A DNA stretch of 45,683 nt from Mycobacterium sp. GTDB taxonomy: Bacteria > Actinomycetota > Actinomycetes > Mycobacteriales > Mycobacteriaceae. The translations under genes and the position numbers were made by a program. The stretch lies in assembly GCA_023264735.1 (NCBI GenBank), contig JAHFVD010000030.1, positions 23,243-68,925 of the forward strand, given 5' to 3'. The notes beneath the pieces were generated by a model that was not told the DNA's origin, searched no databases, and was given only the letters and a program-made list of their open reading frames with translations. Shown here piece by piece: positions 1 to 8,641 of the stretch. Every line of letters begins with the position of its first letter. The first letter of the stretch is position 1.

Positions 1-584
1 ACTGACGGCCCGCCCACGCTCGGCTGACCGTCTTGTTCTCGACGAGGCGACGCGCCTGTACCAAACCCGGGACATGCACGACGCCGTCGGTCGACCATGA
101 CGATGCGGTTTAGAGCGGGAGCCGCGGCCCCGCAATTTCGATACGGCGCGCGACATGGTGGCCCAGCGGGCGGCCGGATCTCGGCCGAGCGGCTGTTGCC
201 GATCGCGAAGGTGTGGGCTATGAGTGGGCGGCGGAACTTCCGTCTGCTGGTGGTCCGAGCAGAAATCTTTGTGGCGTAACGATAATCATCGAGATCATCG
301 GTCGGCTGTGCGGTCGCCTGGCGATGATTGTCGAGGCGCTGAGCGAGATCATGCGCTACGCGCAGTCCGTTCCGGTGGTGCCCGCTGCTTACCACCACGG
401 CCGGCATCCTGGACCTGCTCCCGACTCTTGCTGGCCACCAGCGGGGACTTCACCGAGGGCACGGACCCACGTCAGCGCCAAACTCGGCAGGAAATGCTCT
501 CGGGACGGGGTGAGCCTTCCGGCAAGGACGAATCCGCACAGGTCAGAAGACGATCAAACGGGGGGCAGTCTCGACTCCCCCCAA
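1..584. other. Region without an assignable gene
   Basis: Several overlapping plus-strand reading frames are open here, but none shows a recognisable domain, a good ribosome binding site or family-like sequence. The frames overlap one another and run into the conserved leader that starts at 585. A short frame open from the left edge to about position 107 could be the 3' end of a gene outside the window, but it is too short to name. The region is probably intergenic or decayed sequence. Confidence 0.5.
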
Positions 585-1018
585 TGTGCGATGTTGGCAG
601 CGCGTTCCTAGTCGGCGTCACTGTGGTCCTAGTGTGGTGTGGGTCTCATCGCTACCGTTCATGATTGCGGCAACATCGGGACGATGTCAGTTTCGACTGA
701 GCCTAAATCGCCTGTTAAACAACAGGTTTGGTACATCTACTGGAGAGACATGCGCAACCACGCGACAACCAAGCCGGTTGCCTGCTTGGACGCAGAGAAG
801 CAGTGGGCCGTGATTACGCACCCCAGTCCCTACTTGTTGGCCAAAACCGCACAGATCAGCAGTGACACTCGACTCCGTCATGCGAACACCGTCAGGAAGG
901 TATAGCGATGCCTGTTCTCAGTCAGCCGAAAGCTCTTGATTCACAGAGCTTCTTAAGTCCCGACCATTCTGAGGGTAAGGCCTACTATCCGACAGAACGG
1001 GACTTCAAGCGGTTTGCG
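585..1018 (+). repeat. Direct repeat copy A: leader plus 5' end of the 908 gene
   Basis: This stretch aligns over nearly its whole length with 12524-12955 in the same orientation. Positions 585-663 match 12524-12602 with one mismatch, and 782-823 match 12721-12762 exactly. The repeat covers about 320 bp of leader, the ribosome binding site AGGAAGG and roughly the first 37 codons of the oxidoreductase gene. In the coding part only about 22 of the first 34 encoded residues are identical, so parts of the leader are better conserved than the protein. That points to constraint on the leader as DNA or RNA rather than a very recent copy. Confidence 0.9.
751..820 (+). promoter_or_regulatory. Candidate structured 5' leader RNA, copy A
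   Basis: Inside the leader, an outer stem can form between 751-762 and the complementary arm ending at 820, with two A-C mismatches in this copy. Two inner hairpins compete for the same bases: CCAAGC (769-774) with GCTTGG (784-789), or CTGCTT (782-787) with AAGCAG (798-803). The shared GCTT means only one can form at a time, as in switch-type leaders. The element ends about 87 nt before the start codon at 908. It resembles no riboswitch class that I can name. The pairing is seen in the sequence; function is inferred. Confidence 0.4.
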
Positions 1019-2260
1019 CACATTGAGAAGTTGCTCAACCGTTCGGTCGGCTCGGGCACACGGCCCTACTACGACTCAGTGGTGATCGTGGGCGCTGGCT
1101 TCACCGCGAGCATCATGGCGGCAAGGCTTGCACGCAGCGAGCATTTCCACGGCAAGGTCGTACTGGCCGGGCCCCGCACCGTCGAATCCCGCCGACTCAA
1201 AGACGGTGCGACACTGCGTGGTCACGGCACCGACTACATCTGCTACGCGCTCGGCGTGCCGCAGTACGCCTATGTCGACGCCTTGTACGGTGGCATCCTC
1301 GACGGTCGCGGCGTGGGGACGCGCAATCTTGCGACGATGGCGAAGAAGGACGCCAACGGTGCCTACCAGGTCGGCCGGGTTGGTCCCTGGCAGGGCGGCC
1401 TGACGGGGTATCAGCGGCCGTTGTTCTATGGTGCGCGCAACAGCCGGATGCAGGGCGCCATCTATGAGCTGACGGACCGTACCGGTCTGATCGAGGTCGC
1501 CGACACGGTCGGCTCGCTCGATCAAGCATTCGCATTGGCGCCCGGCAAGCGGCCTCTGATCGTCAATGCGGGTCATAACAGCGGGCTCTTGCGCGCCGAG
1601 GCGCCGAAAGTCGACTGGGCCACCATCGCCGTTCAAGCTCCACTTAAGGTCAGGCCGAGCGGTTTTCGCTACATCACGACCAACGCTGCGCTGTTCGCCG
1701 GTGTCCGCCGCGGGCAGCGCGTCGACGTCGGACTGTTCAACCCATACGGGGACCCGTTATCTCCCAAGTCGACCTTCTACGGCATCATGGTCGGCGAGGT
1801 GTCCCAGCGCGCGGGATTCGATAAGCAACGCGAGATCGACACTCTCACCGACGAGCTCTACGGTATCGCCGATGCACTGGGCATGGACGTCGATGACCCC
1901 GACGAGACGCTTTTCGCCGGGCTGATACCCGGCTCGCCATGGAAGGCACCCACATCAGCGCCCGGCACACTGGAATTGCAACTGATCGCACACCAGGGCG
2001 TGTCGGCGACGTTCTCCGACGGGATGACCTCCGGTGCCACCGCAGCAGTCGCTGCCGCAGAAGCGGTAATCAGGGGGGTCGATCCCGATCCCGCCACACG
2101 CCGCGCGGTCCGCGAAATCACCCGAGACCGCCGAATCTGGAACATCGAACGCAACAAGCTGGCAGTGCCGTTCGACTATCTCTTGCGCATCGCCCCTGAA
2201 GCGATCGCCTACTACCCGCACACCGCCCATGCCGGCACCACATGGGGTAGCGCCGGCTGA
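908..2260 (+). CDS. Putative FAD/NAD-binding oxidoreductase, 450 aa
   Basis: The start ATG follows a good ribosome binding site (AGGAAGG, 895-901). After a polar N-terminus of about 55 residues, a beta strand and glycine-rich turn (VVIVGAGFTASIMAARLA, about residues 58-75) look like a dinucleotide-binding Rossmann fold, with a variant third glycine. A second glycine-rich stretch lies near the C-terminus (SDGMTSGATAAVAAAEAVI), where FAD proteins of this type often contact the cofactor. I do not recognise a specific family, so substrate and reaction are unknown. An aldehyde dehydrogenase follows 56 bp downstream and is probably co-transcribed, so a joint oxidation role is plausible. The first 37 codons recur as a truncated copy at 12846. 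Confidence 0.8.
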   Translation: MPVLSQPKALDSQSFLSPDHSEGKAYYPTERDFKRFAHIEKLLNRSVGSGTRPYYDSVVIVGAGFTASIMAARLARSEHFHGKVVLAGPRTVESRRLKDGATLRGHGTDYICYALGVPQYAYVDALYGGILDGRGVGTRNLATMAKKDANGAYQVGRVGPWQGGLTGYQRPLFYGARNSRMQGAIYELTDRTGLIEVADTVGSLDQAFALAPGKRPLIVNAGHNSGLLRAEAPKVDWATIAVQAPLKVRPSGFRYITTNAALFAGVRRGQRVDVGLFNPYGDPLSPKSTFYGIMVGEVSQRAGFDKQREIDTLTDELYGIADALGMDVDDPDETLFAGLIPGSPWKAPTSAPGTLELQLIAHQGVSATFSDGMTSGATAAVAAAEAVIRGVDPDPATRRAVREITRDRRIWNIERNKLAVPFDYLLRIAPEAIAYYPHTAHAGTTWGSAG

Positions 2261-2316
2261 CGGCATCTGCACCCGTTGATCGTTGACCGCCAACACCATT
2301 GACCAAGGAACAGAGC

Positions 2317-3819
2317 ATGACAACCACCGAAAAAGACGGCTCCAACTCCAAGCCGCTTCCGTCGAAGGCGACCGTCAAACCCTCCTCAGCAGCTGAGGCG
2401 CAATCGGTCACGGAAGCCGAACTCGGCGCAGCTTTTGAACGCCAGCGCGGCGCCTTCGACAGCAACCCGGCTCCGTCGCTCCGGGAGCGCCGGGCCAATC
2501 TCCTGAAGCTGCAGCGGCTCATCGAGCAGAATCGCCTGCTGTTCGTCGAGGCCGCCAACGCTGACTTCGGAACGAGGGCCGCGCTCGAGACCGAGCTGTC
2601 GGAGATCATCGGGACCATCAGCACCATCCGCTATATGCGGACACACTTGCGATCGTGGATGGCGCCGCGCCGGCGGTCGGTTTCAATGTGGTACAAGCCG
2701 GCGAAGAACCGAGTCGAGCCGAGCCCACTCGGGGTTGTCGGTGTCGTTTCACCGTGGAACTTCCCGCTTCACCTTGCGTTGATCCCAGCCGCGACCGCGC
2801 TGGCCGCGGGTAACCGCGTGATGCTCAAGGTTAGTGAGTTCACCCCGCACACCTCGACGGTCCTCAAACGGCTTATCGCAGAGAACTTCAGCACCGACCT
2901 GTTCTATGTGACCGATGGCGGCGGCGATGTCGCCTCAGCGTTCACCGAACTCCCGTTTGACCACCTGTTCTTCACCGGCTCTACCGCGGTTGGCAAGGTC
3001 GTCGCCAGGGCTGCCGCCAACAACCTGACGCCGGTCACGTTGGAACTTGGCGGTAAGAGCCCGGTGATCGTCGACGCGAACTACTCCATCGAGCGTGCAG
3101 CCGCAACCGTGGCGTGGGCGAAGCTCTACAACGGCGGCCAGGTCTGCATATCACCGGACTACGTCCTTGTGCCTCGCGGACGCGAGAAGGAGTTCGCCAT
3201 CGCCGCGCGCGAGGCGGCTCGCAAGCTCTATCCGCAGGTTGCTGGAAACCCGGAATACACAGCGGTTCTCAACCAACGGCATTACGACCGCGTCAGCGGT
3301 TACGTCAAGGACGCCGAGGCCCTCGGCGTGGAGGTGATCAGTGCTGAGGATCCCGAACTAGGCAGGGCACGTCGGCAGCTTCCACTGACTATGCTCATCA
3401 ACCCGCCGGCGCACGCCGCGGTGATGGGCGATGAGATTTTCGGGCCCGTACTGCCGATCATCGGCTACGACACCGACCACAGCGCAGTAGATTTCGTGAA
3501 CTCGCGTTCAGCGCCTCTTGCGCTCTATGTGCTGAGCAGAACCAAGCGGCGACAGCAGCACTGGCTATCTCGGGTGGCGAGCGGCAGCGCTGTGGTCAAC
3601 GACCTGATGGTCGGATATTTGCAGAACGATCTGCCGTTCGGAGGTCGAGGCGGATCTGGCTACGGTGCCTACCACGGCCGTGAAGGCTTTGACACGATGT
3701 CGCATCTGCGCCCAGTTCTCTACCAGCGAGCCATCTTCGGACGCACGGGTGGGCAGATGCTCTACCCGCCCTATGGGACGATCGCCGCGGTGCTGGTCAA
3801 ACTGATGCGCCGCATCTGA
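2317..3819 (+). CDS. Aldehyde dehydrogenase, coniferyl/fatty aldehyde type, 500 aa
   Basis: NAD(P)-dependent oxidation of an aldehyde to the acid. The family residues are present: Asn148 in SPWNFP, Glu243 in LELGGKSP and the nucleophile Cys277 in GGQVCIS. The C-terminus carries the hydrophobic and basic tail (YPPYGTIAAVLVKLMRRI) seen in coniferyl-aldehyde and membrane-associated fatty-aldehyde dehydrogenases. I chose ATG 2317 because AAGGAAC lies just upstream; a TTG 18 bases earlier would overlap that site. The first 35 residues are low in complexity. The gene lies downstream of the putative oxidoreductase at 908 and probably handles an aldehyde made from the same substrate. Its 3' end overlaps the decayed regulator on the other strand by 49 bp. 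Confidence 0.92.
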   Translation: MTTTEKDGSNSKPLPSKATVKPSSAAEAQSVTEAELGAAFERQRGAFDSNPAPSLRERRANLLKLQRLIEQNRLLFVEAANADFGTRAALETELSEIIGTISTIRYMRTHLRSWMAPRRRSVSMWYKPAKNRVEPSPLGVVGVVSPWNFPLHLALIPAATALAAGNRVMLKVSEFTPHTSTVLKRLIAENFSTDLFYVTDGGGDVASAFTELPFDHLFFTGSTAVGKVVARAAANNLTPVTLELGGKSPVIVDANYSIERAAATVAWAKLYNGGQVCISPDYVLVPRGREKEFAIAAREAARKLYPQVAGNPEYTAVLNQRHYDRVSGYVKDAEALGVEVISAEDPELGRARRQLPLTMLINPPAHAAVMGDEIFGPVLPIIGYDTDHSAVDFVNSRSAPLALYVLSRTKRRQQHWLSRVASGSAVVNDLMVGYLQNDLPFGGRGGSGYGAYHGREGFDTMSHLRPVLYQRAIFGRTGGQMLYPPYGTIAAVLVKLMRRI

Positions 3820-4763
3820 GGAATTGGGCGCCGCTGGCGCAGATACCCGACGCGGCCCGGCGCGCCCTGCGCCGACGTTACGCGCGGCTCGCCGCACGGA
3901 TGATCGAACCGCTGAGTCGAATCGGAGTCGGGAAAGGCTCGAGACGATATGCCACCGCACGCTCGTTGCCGGGTTGCGTTACGGTACAACGTGATCAGCA
4001 GATGATAAGCGCTGTGCTCTGCGAATTGGCGCAGTGGCTTAGCGATTGAACAGTGAGCGCACGAGCGGACGCTGCGGCGTTGGCGTTGTGTGCCAATCGA
4101 ATGGGCTCGGCCCCCGAAGTTGTCGGAGCCGACTTGGATGTGCCGGGGTTGTATCCAGGTAGGTCGGTGGCAGTGGCCAAGTGCTACCTCGGCGCTGGTG
4201 ATGTCGACATTGTCGCCCGCCAGTATGGCGCGCACGACATCGCCTCGCGCCGAAGAGATATGGCTGTGGAGATGTTCACGCTGCTGGAGGTAGACGGCGC
4301 TGACTTTGGAGGAGATGACGTCGATAAACGCGAACAGAAACCGCTCGGTGTCACGTACGCCACGGACGAGTTCTGCCGGGTCTTGGGTCAGCTCCATGAT
4401 CGCGTCGGCCCAGATCCGCGCGAAGCAGGCGTGTCCGAGCCGATACGATCGCAGCACGTCTTCGAGCGGGCTTCCGCGGCCGGCGATCAGTCGCACGTAT
4501 TCTGTTGCCACGACCGGTGGTTCGGCGTGGTCGTCCGGGATGGCGTGTTCCATCATCGACAGAACCAGTTCGACGATGCCCAGGCAGGTGCCCCGCGCCA
4601 TGCGAGTGAGTGCGTCGTCGTCGATCAACGATGAGATACCCGCTGTGATGTAGTCGAACATCTGGTTGGCGATGCCGATGGTGGCACCTCGACGAGCTTG
4701 CCCGCCCGATCGCCGGGGCGTCTCGCGGGGCGCAACCACCGATCGTGTCGTAGGACGTACCAT
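3771..4763 (-). pseudogene. Truncated PucR/CdaR-type regulator
   Basis: The first 185 or so residues match the N-terminal half of mycobacterial PucR/CdaR-type regulators, such as the full-length protein at 36081 (shared pattern: helical sensor domain, RLGHACFARIWADAIMEL, then ARGDVVRAILAGD). From about position 4208 the sequence stops resembling a protein: it becomes rich in Arg, Ser and His, has no GGDEF-like middle domain and no C-terminal HTH, and runs on antisense into the aldehyde dehydrogenase. The other two frames give no clear continuation. A deletion or frameshift has therefore removed the DNA-binding half. The remnant lies 17 bp after the acyl-CoA ligase and may once have shared its operon. 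Confidence 0.75.
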
Positions 4764-4780
4764 GACGTTCTTGTTGGCGG

Positions 4781-6292
4781 CTAGTTCACGGATTCAGTTG
4801 CCGGACTGGTAATTGCGCGTCGCAGCACCTTGCCGGTGGGTCCTTTGGGCAGCGCGTCGACTAGCCAAACTCGGCGCGGATACTTGTAGGCGGCGACGCG
4901 AGACTTGACGAAGTCGCGCAGTTCGTCGGGGCTTGCCTGCGCGCCTGCTTTGAGTGCGACGGCGGCGCCGACCTCCTCGCCGAGCGAGTCGTGGGTGATA
5001 CCGATTACGGCCGCCTCGGCCACAGCGGGGTGTTCGTATAGTACTTCTTCGATTTCGCGGGGATAGATGTTATAGCCACCGCGGATGATCAAGTCTTTCT
5101 TGCGATCAACGATGTAGTAGTAGCCGTCCTCATCGATGCGGGCGATGTCACCGGTGGCGAACCAGCCGTCGGGGCTGATCGCTGAGCGCGTGGCTTCGGG
5201 CATGTTCCAGTAGCCGGCCATGACGTTGTGACCGCGGATCATGATTTCGCCGGTCTGGCCTTGGGGCACGTCGTTTCCGTCAGTGCCGACGACACGCATC
5301 TCGACGCCTTCGATCGGGGTGCCGATCGAGCCGGGTTTGCGCGGTCGGTCGGGATGGTTGAACGCGGCGACGGGCGAGGTCTCGGACAAGCCGTAGCCTT
5401 CTAAAATCATTGCTGAGAACGCCTTTTCGAAGTCGACGAGCACCTGTACGGGCAGTGATGCGCCGCCGGAGGTGCAGAGTCGCAAGCTGGCCGTCACTGT
5501 CGATGACGTCTCGGTGGCGACGCTGAGCAACGCCGAGTACATCGTGGGCACGCCCTCGAACACGGTGACACTGTCGCGTTCGATGACTTCTAGTGCCTTG
5601 TATGGGTCGAACCGTTCGATGAGTGTCAGCGTGGCGCCGGCTTGTAACGACGCGATCAGTCCGCACGTGAGGCCGTAGATGTGGAAGAGGGGCAGACAAC
5701 CCAGCACGACGTCGTCTGGCCCCAACTCGGCAAGCGTCCGCCCGAAGATCTCGGCGTTGCGCCGCAGGTTGTGGTGCGTCAGTTGCGCACCCTTCGGGTT
5801 GCCGGTGGTGCCGGAGGTGTGCAGGATGACCGCGGTGTCGGTGTCGTCACGTTCGACCGATGGATCCTGCTCGGGTAGGTCGGCGGTCAATTCGGCTAGT
5901 TCAGTGTCGTCGATGAGCCGGCAGCGGGCGCCAGTCGCGCGGGCGGCGGTCGTGGCCACCGTCGCGTTCTCGGGTGCGGCGAACAGAGCCTTTGCTTCGG
6001 TGTTGGCCAGGTAGTACTGGATCTCTCGCTCTTTGAACATCGGATTCATCGGAACGGCGACGGCGCCGCGGAACATTATGCCGTAGAAGAGGATTGCAAA
6101 GGCGGCGGTGTTGGGCAGCATGATTCCGACGCGGTCGCCGGGCTGGATGCCGGCGCTCTTCAGCAGGGTGGCCGTCCGGGTGGCGGCGGTGTGCAGCTCG
6201 GCGTAGGTGAAGGTGACGTCGTCACAGCGCAGCGCGATCCGGTCGGGGCGCTCGTCTCGCGCGGCGGTGAGCAGGGAGCTGAGGTTGGTCAT
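4781..6292 (-). CDS. Acyl-CoA ligase (FadD-type, AMP-binding), 503 aa
   Basis: ATP-dependent activation of a carboxylic acid to its CoA thioester. The P-loop-like motif HTSGTTGNPKGA, the motif EGYGLSETSP, the A8 region (GWFATGDIARIDEDGYYYIVDRKKD) and the C-terminal catalytic lysine motif (PTGKVLRR) are all present. The length fits medium- or long-chain acyl-CoA synthetases. The reading frame is open 66 codons further upstream, but that part is Arg/Pro-rich and unlike the family, so ATG 6292 (MTNLSSLLTAAR) is the likely start although no strong ribosome binding site is visible. It lies downstream of the AraC-type regulator on the same strand. Substrate unknown. Confidence 0.93.
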   Translation of the reverse strand: MTNLSSLLTAARDERPDRIALRCDDVTFTYAELHTAATRTATLLKSAGIQPGDRVGIMLPNTAAFAILFYGIMFRGAVAVPMNPMFKEREIQYYLANTEAKALFAAPENATVATTAARATGARCRLIDDTELAELTADLPEQDPSVERDDTDTAVILHTSGTTGNPKGAQLTHHNLRRNAEIFGRTLAELGPDDVVLGCLPLFHIYGLTCGLIASLQAGATLTLIERFDPYKALEVIERDSVTVFEGVPTMYSALLSVATETSSTVTASLRLCTSGGASLPVQVLVDFEKAFSAMILEGYGLSETSPVAAFNHPDRPRKPGSIGTPIEGVEMRVVGTDGNDVPQGQTGEIMIRGHNVMAGYWNMPEATRSAISPDGWFATGDIARIDEDGYYYIVDRKKDLIIRGGYNIYPREIEEVLYEHPAVAEAAVIGITHDSLGEEVGAAVALKAGAQASPDELRDFVKSRVAAYKYPRRVWLVDALPKGPTGKVLRRAITSPATESVN

Positions 6293-6511
6293 CAAGACAC
6301 CGGGGAGGGTAAGGCGATCAAACGCAGCGCCCCGGGGTTGTCGGCGGTCTCCACGGGATCCCTCCAAGTTTGCGAATCGGTCAGGCGGCGCACCGGGGGG
6401 CTGTTCCCCGATGTGCTGCAACGACAATTGCACGGTAGGGCGCGGCGTCCTTGGTGGAATAGAACACCTGGGCCATGCCGTGGTACGCAACCGCCATGGG
6501 CGGAGTCTTCA

Positions 6512-7495
6512 CTAGGTGACAGCGTGGCCCAGTCGCAAGGTCGCCCGAGTCCCATACGCCTCGCGGTAGTCACCTGGCGACAATGACAACTGTCGCCGGA
6601 ACTCTCGACCGAGGTGGCTTGCGTCGCAGAATCCCCACCGGTGCGCGATCGCGGCGATGGAATGATCCGTATTGACGAGGTCGTCTCTCGCGGCAGCGAG
6701 CCGGTGCTTTCGGATAACGGATCCAACAGTGTCTCCGGTTGCTTCGAACGCGCGATGCACCGTCCTGGGCGCAACGTTATGGGCGGCGGCGAGGTCCTGG
6801 ACCCTGATGACGCCGTCGGACAGGTGGTTCGTGATCCACGTCTCTAGCTGTTGCCTGAGCAGCGGCAGAAGATCGCCGTCATCGACACCTGGCGCTTCAG
6901 TTGACCGAATCATGCCGGCAATAAGGGAGAGTAGGGCGTTGCGTGCGGCCTCAACTTCTGCCGCGGACATACGGCCGTACTGCCCATCGAGCCCGCTGAG
7001 GAAGGTCTGCAAGATGGTGGTGAGCGGACTCTGCGCCGCATCTGTGAACAGGCAAGCGGGTACGCGCCCCGACGTATCGAAGCGAGACAGGGCCGTCAGC
7101 GGTACTCGGATTGTTCGCTTGGTCAGGTGGTGCGGGATCAGAAACCTCGTCGGGACCCGTGTGCTTGTGATCAGAACCGCGCCCGGTCGGAGCACAACGG
7201 TCCGCTCCTCGCATTCAATGATTTGTTTACCTGCGGAGGCGGTGAACAGCAGCAGGGCATCATCGTCGCGACGGATGAAACTACCGCCACGAATTCCCTC
7301 GATCTGGGGACACTCCCAATCTGTGATCAGGAGATCGCCGAGGTCGCGGACCCGGAACGATCCGAAGCCGCCCACTCGCTCCCTGCGCAATTCCATGCCG
7401 CCAATGCGCTGTTCAAGCGCGGTGCGCCAGTGAAAGTCCTGCTCATCCGCACAGACCGAATCACCCTCGGCCAAGGTTGGTGCGGCTACAGTCAC
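6512..7495 (-). CDS. AraC-family transcriptional regulator, 327 aa
   Basis: The N-terminal 200 residues form an AraC-type ligand-sensing domain (about residues 30-180). The C-terminal 100 residues carry two helix-turn-helix motifs, including VQDLAAAHNVAPRTVHRAFEATG and IAAIAHRWGFCDASHLGREFRRQLSLSPGDYRE, which are typical of AraC/XylS. I chose GTG 7495 because GCAGGAGG sits 6-7 bases upstream; the longer frame to 7537 would read through that site. It probably controls the ligase at 4781 or the divergent genes from 7980. The effector is unknown. Confidence 0.9.
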   Translation of the reverse strand: MTVAAPTLAEGDSVCADEQDFHWRTALEQRIGGMELRRERVGGFGSFRVRDLGDLLITDWECPQIEGIRGGSFIRRDDDALLLFTASAGKQIIECEERTVVLRPGAVLITSTRVPTRFLIPHHLTKRTIRVPLTALSRFDTSGRVPACLFTDAAQSPLTTILQTFLSGLDGQYGRMSAAEVEAARNALLSLIAGMIRSTEAPGVDDGDLLPLLRQQLETWITNHLSDGVIRVQDLAAAHNVAPRTVHRAFEATGDTVGSVIRKHRLAAARDDLVNTDHSIAAIAHRWGFCDASHLGREFRRQLSLSPGDYREAYGTRATLRLGHAVT

Positions 7496-7979
7496 GGCAT
7501 GCCTCCTGCTGATACCCCCACTGATGCGGGCGGTCACTCTCGGTCTGGCTGGCTCTGCAACTAGGCCTCGACTAACCTGTTGGTGCTGTAGTTTCCTCGG
7601 ATAAATCAGCCATTACTCGTCCCAAGACGACAACGATTTGTCTTTGCGCGACATCGCGCTGCCCGTCTGAGTGTCTTCGCTGCAGGGGTTCGCCGCGCTC
7701 GCGAGTGCGTTTGGGCGGCTCTGGCCCCGAGAAACGCACCTCGCCCGCGCAGCTGCGAAGCAGAGGCGCAGATGCAGCTGATTCCATGCGGTGACATTCG
7801 GTCGGCACCGCGGCGAAATACGTTGTTGCACAGCTCTTAACGGAGCCAATGGGACCGTTTCGCGGCGTCAGCCGCTAGGCGTTCAGGCATTCCTATTCTC
7901 GAAGGCGGCGGGATTGTTCTAGGACGTGAACAGCACGTCTGTCTAGCCTGGGATCACCACCGCATCAGAGAGGTCGGAG
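7496..7979. other. Divergent intergenic region
   Basis: This 484 bp gap separates the AraC gene from the tautomerase-like gene. Small minus-strand frames here lack ribosome binding sites and family features and are not called. The only ordered feature is the inverted repeat at 7923-7939, listed separately. Confidence 0.6.
7923..7939. promoter_or_regulatory. Inverted repeat, possible operator
   Basis: GACGTG and CACGTC form a perfect 6-bp inverted repeat with a 5-bp spacer, 41 bp before the start of the tautomerase-like gene. Position and symmetry suit a regulator site. Which protein binds it is unknown; the divergent AraC regulator is a candidate, although AraC sites are usually direct repeats. 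Confidence 0.35.
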
Positions 7980-8417
7980 ATGGCCTGTTGGGAAATCTTC
8001 GTGCCGGAGAGCGCCTACAGCGACAGTGATAAAGAGCAGATTTCCGACGCGATTACGTCGATCTATGTGGACTACGCGGGTCTTCCCCGGTTCTACGTGG
8101 TCGTTATCTTCCACGACCAGCCCTCCAAATCCGTATTCGTAGGTGGCTCAGCCACTAACAACCTCGTGCGAATCAGGGTTGACCACATCGCCCGACAGTT
8201 GGAAACAGCAGAGGCACGGGCCGTCTGCATGGCGGTCATCGAAGAGGAGCTGGCTCCATATGTCAGGGATCGGGGCTTCGACTGGGAGATACACATAAAC
8301 GAAACACCCATGGACCTTTGGCATATCCAGGGCCTGGTTCCTCCTCCGCCGGAATCTGAGATGGAAAGAATTTGGGCGAAGGAGGACAGGCCGATCCCGT
8401 ATGACCTGGCGTACTGA
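7980..8417 (+). CDS. Tautomerase-like protein lacking Pro1, 145 aa
   Basis: The sequence follows the pattern of the larger tautomerase family (Tautomerase_3, related to oxalocrotonate tautomerase and CaaD-type enzymes): an N-terminal strand WEIFVPE, helix DSDKEQISDAITSIYV, then PRFYVVVIFHDQ and VRIRVDHIAR. In that superfamily the residue after the removed Met is the catalytic proline. Here codon 2 is GCC (Ala), so the protein starts Met-Ala-Cys-Trp. It may be a non-catalytic or altered member. The start ATG is preceded by a weak GAGAGGTCGGAG. Compare the tautomerase at 16073, which keeps Pro2. Confidence 0.75.
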   Translation: MACWEIFVPESAYSDSDKEQISDAITSIYVDYAGLPRFYVVVIFHDQPSKSVFVGGSATNNLVRIRVDHIARQLETAEARAVCMAVIEEELAPYVRDRGFDWEIHINETPMDLWHIQGLVPPPPESEMERIWAKEDRPIPYDLAY

Positions 8418-8467
8418 GCGAACACGCGGCCGTCGCTCAGTGATGCAGGTTGGTGGCCCGCCGTGGC

Positions 8468-8580
8468 CCCATTGCACGCCAGCGGGGTTCTATCGGGGGC
8501 CGGCGGCTTGGTTACCGTCGTTCTGGTCGTGGCCCGCTGAGGGGGTCAGTCCAATCTGCGGCTGGCGGGCTAACCACAGT
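8468..8580 (+). repeat. Second leader repeat family, copy 1
   Basis: This stretch is a diverged direct copy of 9647-9750. The best shared core is CCATTGCACG, one variable base, then CAGCGGGGTTCTAT, followed by blocks resembling GGCTTG-TTACCGTCG and GTC-AATCTG. It ends about 60 bp before the SDR start at 8642, so it lies in that gene's leader. GCCCGC and GCGGGC near its 3' end can pair. Confidence 0.6.
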
Positions 8581-8641
8581 GCCCGACAGACGCTCAATCA
8601 TCTCGCCCGCCCAAACCCATCGACACACTGAGAGGACCCTG

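Noticed and set aside
97..664. Plus-strand ORFs at the left edge
   Set aside because: Mutually overlapping, no ribosome binding site, no domains.
639..905. ORF within leader copy A as a real protein
   Set aside because: The corresponding frame in copy B lacks the same start and ends differently, so conservation is at nucleotide level, not as a protein.
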